From contig NZ_JAINRC010000003.1 of assembly GCF_020400655.1 (NCBI RefSeq), positions 124,001 to 188,000 on the forward strand: 64,000 nt of DNA, in the 5' to 3' direction. The notes under the pieces were generated by a model. It ran no database searches. It saw nothing but the letters and a program-made list of their open reading frames with translations, and had not been told where the DNA came from. Position 1 is the stretch's first letter; every line of letters starts with the position of its first letter. A program made the translations under genes and the position numbers. This DNA comes from Streptomyces spinosus. GTDB taxonomy: Bacteria; Actinomycetota; Actinomycetes; Streptomycetales; Streptomycetaceae. This document shows, piece after piece, positions 60,788 through 64,000 of the stretch.

Positions 60788-61296
60788 GCCCGGCTCCAGT
60801 CGCCCGACTTGCCGCCCGTTTTCTCCTCCACCCGTACGTCCGTGATGACCGCCCCCTTGTCGACCGCCTTGACCATGTCGATCACGGTGAGCGCGGCGAC
60901 CGTCACCGCGGTGAGGGCCTCCATCTCGACGCCCGTGCGGTCCGTGGTCTTCACGGTGGCCCGGATCTCCACGGCGTCGTCCGCGACCGACAGGTCCAGT
61001 GTCACACCGGACACCGACAACGGGTGGCACAGGGGGATCAGATCCGGGGTGCGCTTGGCGCCCATGATCCCGGCGATCCGCGCGGTGGCCAGGGCGTCCC
61101 CCTTGGGCACGCCCTCCCCGCGCAGCAGCTCGACCACGCGCGGTGCGACGAGGACCCGGCCGCTGGCGCGGGCGGTGCGCGCGGTCACGTCCTTCCCGGA
61201 CACGTCGACCATACGGGCCGCGCCCGCCTCGTCGATGTGCGTCAGTCGGTCCTGCACAGGGGTTCCGGGGGTCTCCCCCCGGGAAGGCTGGGTCAT
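60784..61296 (-). CDS. moaC: Cyclic pyranopterin monophosphate synthase
   Basis: Converts the MoaA product to cyclic pyranopterin monophosphate in molybdenum cofactor synthesis; 170 residues from ATG 61294-61296. A longer upstream frame to 61359 was rejected because this start gives the usual length and the N-terminal [11 protein letters not shown] region is polar. Catalytic motifs: [66 protein letters not shown]. Lies between moeA and mogA; the 84-bp gap from moeA may hold its ribosome binding site only. Confidence 0.97.
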   Translation of the reverse strand: MTQPSRGETPGTPVQDRLTHIDEAGAARMVDVSGKDVTARTARASGRVLVAPRVVELLRGEGVPKGDALATARIAGIMGAKRTPDLIPLCHPLSVSGVTLDLSVADDAVEIRATVKTTDRTGVEMEALTAVTVAALTVIDMVKAVDKGAVITDVRVEEKTGGKSGDWSRA

Positions 61297-61380
61297 GGCT
61301 GTGGCACTCCCGGTCCGGGCCCGGCGCGGTGCGGCGCGCGGGCCTGCTGTGCGCGACACGGTACCGCCAACCAGCCGGGC

Positions 61381-62703
61381 TCAGCCGAGCAGGACCACCT
61401 CGACCTCGCTGCCGGGCTCCACGGACTCCATGTCCTCGGGCACCACGATCAGCGCGTCGGCCTGCGCCAGCGCGGCGATCAGATGGGAACCGGCGCCGCC
61501 CACGGGGGTCACCTCGCCGTCGGCGTAGGCGCCGCGCAGGAACTGGCGGCGGCCCTTGGGCGAGCGCAGCGCCCCGTCGGCCTTGAGCACGGCCCGCGCG
61601 CGGGGCCGGTGGAGGTCCGTGAGGCCCATCAGCGCGCGGATGGCGGGCCGGACGAACAGCTCGAAGGAGACGTACGACGACACCGGGTTGCCGGGCAGTG
61701 CCAGCAGCGGGGTGTGGTCGGGGCCGATGGAACCGAAGCCCTGGGGCTTGCCGGGCTGCATGGCGAGCTTCCGGAACTCCACACCGCCGCCCGCCTCGTC
61801 CGCGTCCGCGGCGTACGCCAGAGCCTCCTTGACGACGTCGTACGCCCCGACGCTCACCCCGCCCGTGGTCACCAGCAGGTCGGCGCGGATGAGCTGGTCC
61901 TCGATGGTGGAGCGCAGGGTCTCGGCGTCGTCGGCGACGGCGCCCACCCGGTAGGCGATGGCGCCCGCGTCCCGGGCGGCGGCGGTGAGGGCGAAGCTGT
62001 TGGAGTCGTAGATCTGCCCGCCGGCCAGCTGCTCGCCGGGCTGGACGAGTTCGCTGCCGGTGGACACCACGACCACGCGCGGGCGGGGGCGCACGCGCAC
62101 CGTGCCGCGGCCGATCGCGGCGAGGAGCGCGATCTGCGGCGGGCCGAGGATCGTCCCGGCCTCCAGGGCGAGGTCCCCGGCCTTCACGTCGCTGCCCTTG
62201 GCCCGCACGTGCGCGCGTGCCTCGGCGGGGCGGTACACGTGCACGTGCCCCTCGGCGCCCTCGGGGGCCGTGCTGCGTGCCCGCATGCCGCTGACCGGGC
62301 CCTCGCCGAGCCCGCCGTCGGTCCACTCGACGGGGACGACGGCCTCGGCCCCGGGCGGCAGCGGCGCGCCGGTCATGATGCGCGCGGCCTGTCCGGGACC
62401 GACCCGCACCGGGTCGGCCGCGCCGGCCGCGACGTCCCCGACGACCTCCAGGACGGCCGGGAACTCCTCCCCGGCGCCCGCCACGTCCGCGACCCGCACC
62501 GCGTACCCGTCCATGGAGCTGTTGTCGAACGGCGGCAGGGACACCGGCACCGTGACGTCGTCGACCAGGACGCAGCCCTGGGCGTCGAGCAGTTGCAGCT
62601 CGATGGGTTCGAGGGCGTGGACGGTCGAGAGGATGTCCTCAAGGTGCTCGTCCACCGACCACAGGTCGTCCGGGCCGGCGGGGCGGGTCGCGGCGCTGCT
62701 CAA
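61381..62703 (-). CDS. moeA: Molybdopterin molybdotransferase
   Basis: Inserts molybdate into adenylylated molybdopterin; 440 residues. The start is TTG 62701-62703, overlapping the galU stop (TTGA), which suggests coupled translation. Motifs: PPFDNSSMDGYAVRVADV (about 58-75), RIMTGAPLPPGAEAVVPVE, RVVVVSTGSELV, DLLVTTGGVSVGAYDVVKEAL and LPGNPVSSYVSFELFVRP. Downstream are moaC and mogA. Confidence 0.97.
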   Translation of the reverse strand: MSSAATRPAGPDDLWSVDEHLEDILSTVHALEPIELQLLDAQGCVLVDDVTVPVSLPPFDNSSMDGYAVRVADVAGAGEEFPAVLEVVGDVAAGAADPVRVGPGQAARIMTGAPLPPGAEAVVPVEWTDGGLGEGPVSGMRARSTAPEGAEGHVHVYRPAEARAHVRAKGSDVKAGDLALEAGTILGPPQIALLAAIGRGTVRVRPRPRVVVVSTGSELVQPGEQLAGGQIYDSNSFALTAAARDAGAIAYRVGAVADDAETLRSTIEDQLIRADLLVTTGGVSVGAYDVVKEALAYAADADEAGGGVEFRKLAMQPGKPQGFGSIGPDHTPLLALPGNPVSSYVSFELFVRPAIRALMGLTDLHRPRARAVLKADGALRSPKGRRQFLRGAYADGEVTPVGGAGSHLIAALAQADALIVVPEDMESVEPGSEVEVVLLG

Positions 62704-63611
62704 GACTGCTGCATCTCCTCGGCTACGTAACTGCGGAGCCAGGTCCGGAAGTCCGGGCCCAGGTCCTCACGTTCGCACGCGAGTCTGACAATGGCACGCA
62801 GGTAGTCGCCACGGTCACCGGTGTCATAGCGGCGGCCCTGGAAGACGACCCCGTGCACCGGGCCGCCGACCTTCTCGTCCTGGGCGAGCTGCTGGAGGGC
62901 GTCGGTGAGCTGGATCTCGCCGCCCCGGCCGGGCTCGGTCTTGCGCAGTATGCCGAACACGTGCGGGTCGAGGACGTAGCGTCCGATGATCGCGTAGTTC
63001 GACGGGGCGTCCGCCGGGTCCGGCTTCTCGACCAGTCCGGTCACCTTGACCACATCACCGTCGGCGGTGGCCTCCACGGCCGCGCAGCCGTAGAGGTGGA
63101 TCTGCTCGGGCGCGACCTCCATCAGGGCGACGACACTGCCGCCGTGCCGCTCCTGGACCTCGATCATGCGCGCGAGCAGCGGGTCCCGGGGATCGATCAG
63201 GTCGTCACCGAGGAGGACGGCGAAGGGCTCGTGGCCGACGTGCGGGGCGGCGCACAGCACGGCGTGCCCGAGGCCCCTGGGGTCGCCCTGGCGCACGTAG
63301 TGCATGGTGGCCAGGTCGCTGGACTCCTGCACCTTGGCGAGCCGTTCGGCGTCGCCCTTCTTCTCCAGTGCCGATTCCAGCTCGTAGTTGCGGTCGAAGT
63401 GGTCCTCGAGCGGACGCTTGTTGCGCCCGGTGATCATGAGGACGTCGTCGAGCCCCGCCGACACGGCCTCCTCGACCACGTACTGGATCGCCGGCTTGTC
63501 TACGACCGGCAGCATCTCCTTGGGAGTGGCTTTGGTAGCCGGCAGGAACCGGGTGCCGAGGCCGGCTGCGGGAATGACAGCCTTGCTGATCCTGGGGTGG
63601 GACTGAGTCAT
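62700..63611 (-). CDS. galU: UTP-glucose-1-phosphate uridylyltransferase
   Basis: Makes UDP-glucose from UTP and glucose-1-phosphate; 303 residues, ATG 63609-63611 (63623 also in frame). Motifs: KAVIPAAGLGTRFLPATKATPKEMLPVVDKPAIQYVVEEAV near the N terminus with the nucleotide-binding Gly loop and Lys, VLLGDDLI (metal-binding Asp) and VTGLVEKPDPADAPSNYAIIGRYVL. It feeds the UDP-glucose used by galT and galE elsewhere in the window and by cell-wall glycans. First gene of the galU-moeA-moaC-mogA-rimJ series. Confidence 0.97.
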   Translation of the reverse strand: MTQSHPRISKAVIPAAGLGTRFLPATKATPKEMLPVVDKPAIQYVVEEAVSAGLDDVLMITGRNKRPLEDHFDRNYELESALEKKGDAERLAKVQESSDLATMHYVRQGDPRGLGHAVLCAAPHVGHEPFAVLLGDDLIDPRDPLLARMIEVQERHGGSVVALMEVAPEQIHLYGCAAVEATADGDVVKVTGLVEKPDPADAPSNYAIIGRYVLDPHVFGILRKTEPGRGGEIQLTDALQQLAQDEKVGGPVHGVVFQGRRYDTGDRGDYLRAIVRLACEREDLGPDFRTWLRSYVAEEMQQS

Positions 63612-63706
63612 GCCCGCAACCATATCCGGTGCCTTTGTGGGGATTCTGTGGCTCAGGTTGCTTGACCCTTATATGACCTGCATTAAGAAGGGCGCGAGGA
63701 CGACCA

Positions 63707-64000
63707 GTGGAACACGACGGACGTACGGGCGAGCCTGACAAGCGCGCGTTTCGGCGAGAGTTCCTCGAGGTGAGGAACAGGTTGACGGTGGATGACGTCC
63801 GCGTGGCGGGCCGCGCGCTGGCGGAGCGCGCCCTGGAACTGCCCGAGCTGGCGCGTGGCCGCACGGTGGCGGCGTACGTCTCGGTGGGCGGCGAACCCGG
63901 CACGCTGGACCTGATGGACGCCCTGCGCGCGCGGGGCGTGCGCGTCCTGCTCCCCGTGCTCCTGCCCGACAACGACCTGGACTGGGGCGAGTACGGCGGC
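63707..64000 (+). CDS. 5-formyltetrahydrofolate cyclo-ligase, partial (3' end outside window)
   Basis: Folate enzyme converting 5-formyl-THF to 5,10-methenyl-THF with ATP. The start is GTG 63707 and 98 residues are visible. The N-terminal RAFRREFLEVRNRLTVDDVRVAGRALAERALEL and VAAYVSVGGEPGTLDLMDALRARGVRVLLPVLLPD are family-typical. Divergent from galU; the same pair is adjacent in M. tuberculosis (Rv0992c/Rv0993). The C-terminal ATP-binding part lies beyond the window. Confidence 0.93.
   Translation, partial: MEHDGRTGEPDKRAFRREFLEVRNRLTVDDVRVAGRALAERALELPELARGRTVAAYVSVGGEPGTLDLMDALRARGVRVLLPVLLPDNDLDWGEYGG

Overview
The window is a stretch of high-GC (about 70% or more) chromosome that reads as the conserved core of a Streptomyces genome. 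Supporting this are the very strong GC third-position bias, frequent GTG starts, an SsgA-like sporulation protein next to two penicillin-binding proteins, a SepX/GlpR-type septal protein, and a gene order (glmU-prs-rplY-pth ... ppc ... galTEK ... ispE/rsmA/rpf/tatD ... pmt ... galU) that I recognise from Streptomyces chromosomes such as S. coelicolor. About 50 protein genes and two tRNA genes can be supported. No rRNA, CRISPR array, insertion sequence, prophage or integrase was seen.

Layout. 1-2000: the 5' part of a sensor histidine kinase, a helix-turn-helix protein with a possible LAGLIDADG-like domain, and tRNA-Gln(TTG). 2000-6800: glmU, prs, rplY/ctc, pth (cell-wall UDP-GlcNAc, PRPP, translation) and a small membrane protein. 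6780-11500: ppc, divergent from a fatty-acid desaturase/TetR pair. 11500-15000: SAM methyltransferase divergent from a MarR regulator, an orphan LuxR-type response regulator, a GNAT enzyme and a small hypothetical. 15000-20550: the Leloir operon galT-galE-galK, divergent from an SGLT-clade sodium:sugar symporter. 20650-25400: an atypical response regulator and two paralogous membrane-anchored beta-propeller proteins with repetitive Pro-rich N termini. 25600-34000: ABC-F ATPase, Uma2-type protein, ispE-rsmA, an Rpf-like secreted protein, TatD nuclease, rsmI. 34100-39800: protein O-mannosyltransferase, two PBPs and an SsgA-like protein. 39900-42500: an ECF-type cobalt/nickel importer cbiMN-cbiQ-cbiO behind a good match to the nickel-responsive Nur box. 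42600-48500: beta-lactamase-fold hydrolase, DUF1876-like protein, EamA exporter, YbaK protein, MmpL exporter and its TetR regulator. 48700-56500: a tricorn-like protease and a BVMO-hydrolase-SDR operon divergent from a MerR regulator. 56500-64000: xthA, GNAT, tRNA-Ala(CGC), sepX/glpR, rimJ, mogA, moaC, moeA, galU and the start of a 5-formyl-THF cyclo-ligase.

How the parts work together. Most of the window is housekeeping: nucleotide-sugar and cell-envelope precursors (glmU, galU, gal operon, pmt, PBPs), ribosome and tRNA maintenance (rplY, pth, rsmA, rsmI), isoprenoid and molybdopterin synthesis, and anaplerosis (ppc). The accessory interest lies in small regulated modules that can be read from operator-like palindromes: desaturase/TetR, MarR/methyltransferase, gal/SGLT, MmpL/TetR, Nur-type nickel uptake, and MerR with a three-enzyme alcohol-ketone-ester-acid module resembling the mycobacterial mymA operon. 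I found no clearly unprecedented system. The best candidates for new biology are that BVMO module, the predicted Nur-controlled cbiMNQO importer, the phosphorylation-deficient response regulator, and the HTH/LAGLIDADG-like protein.
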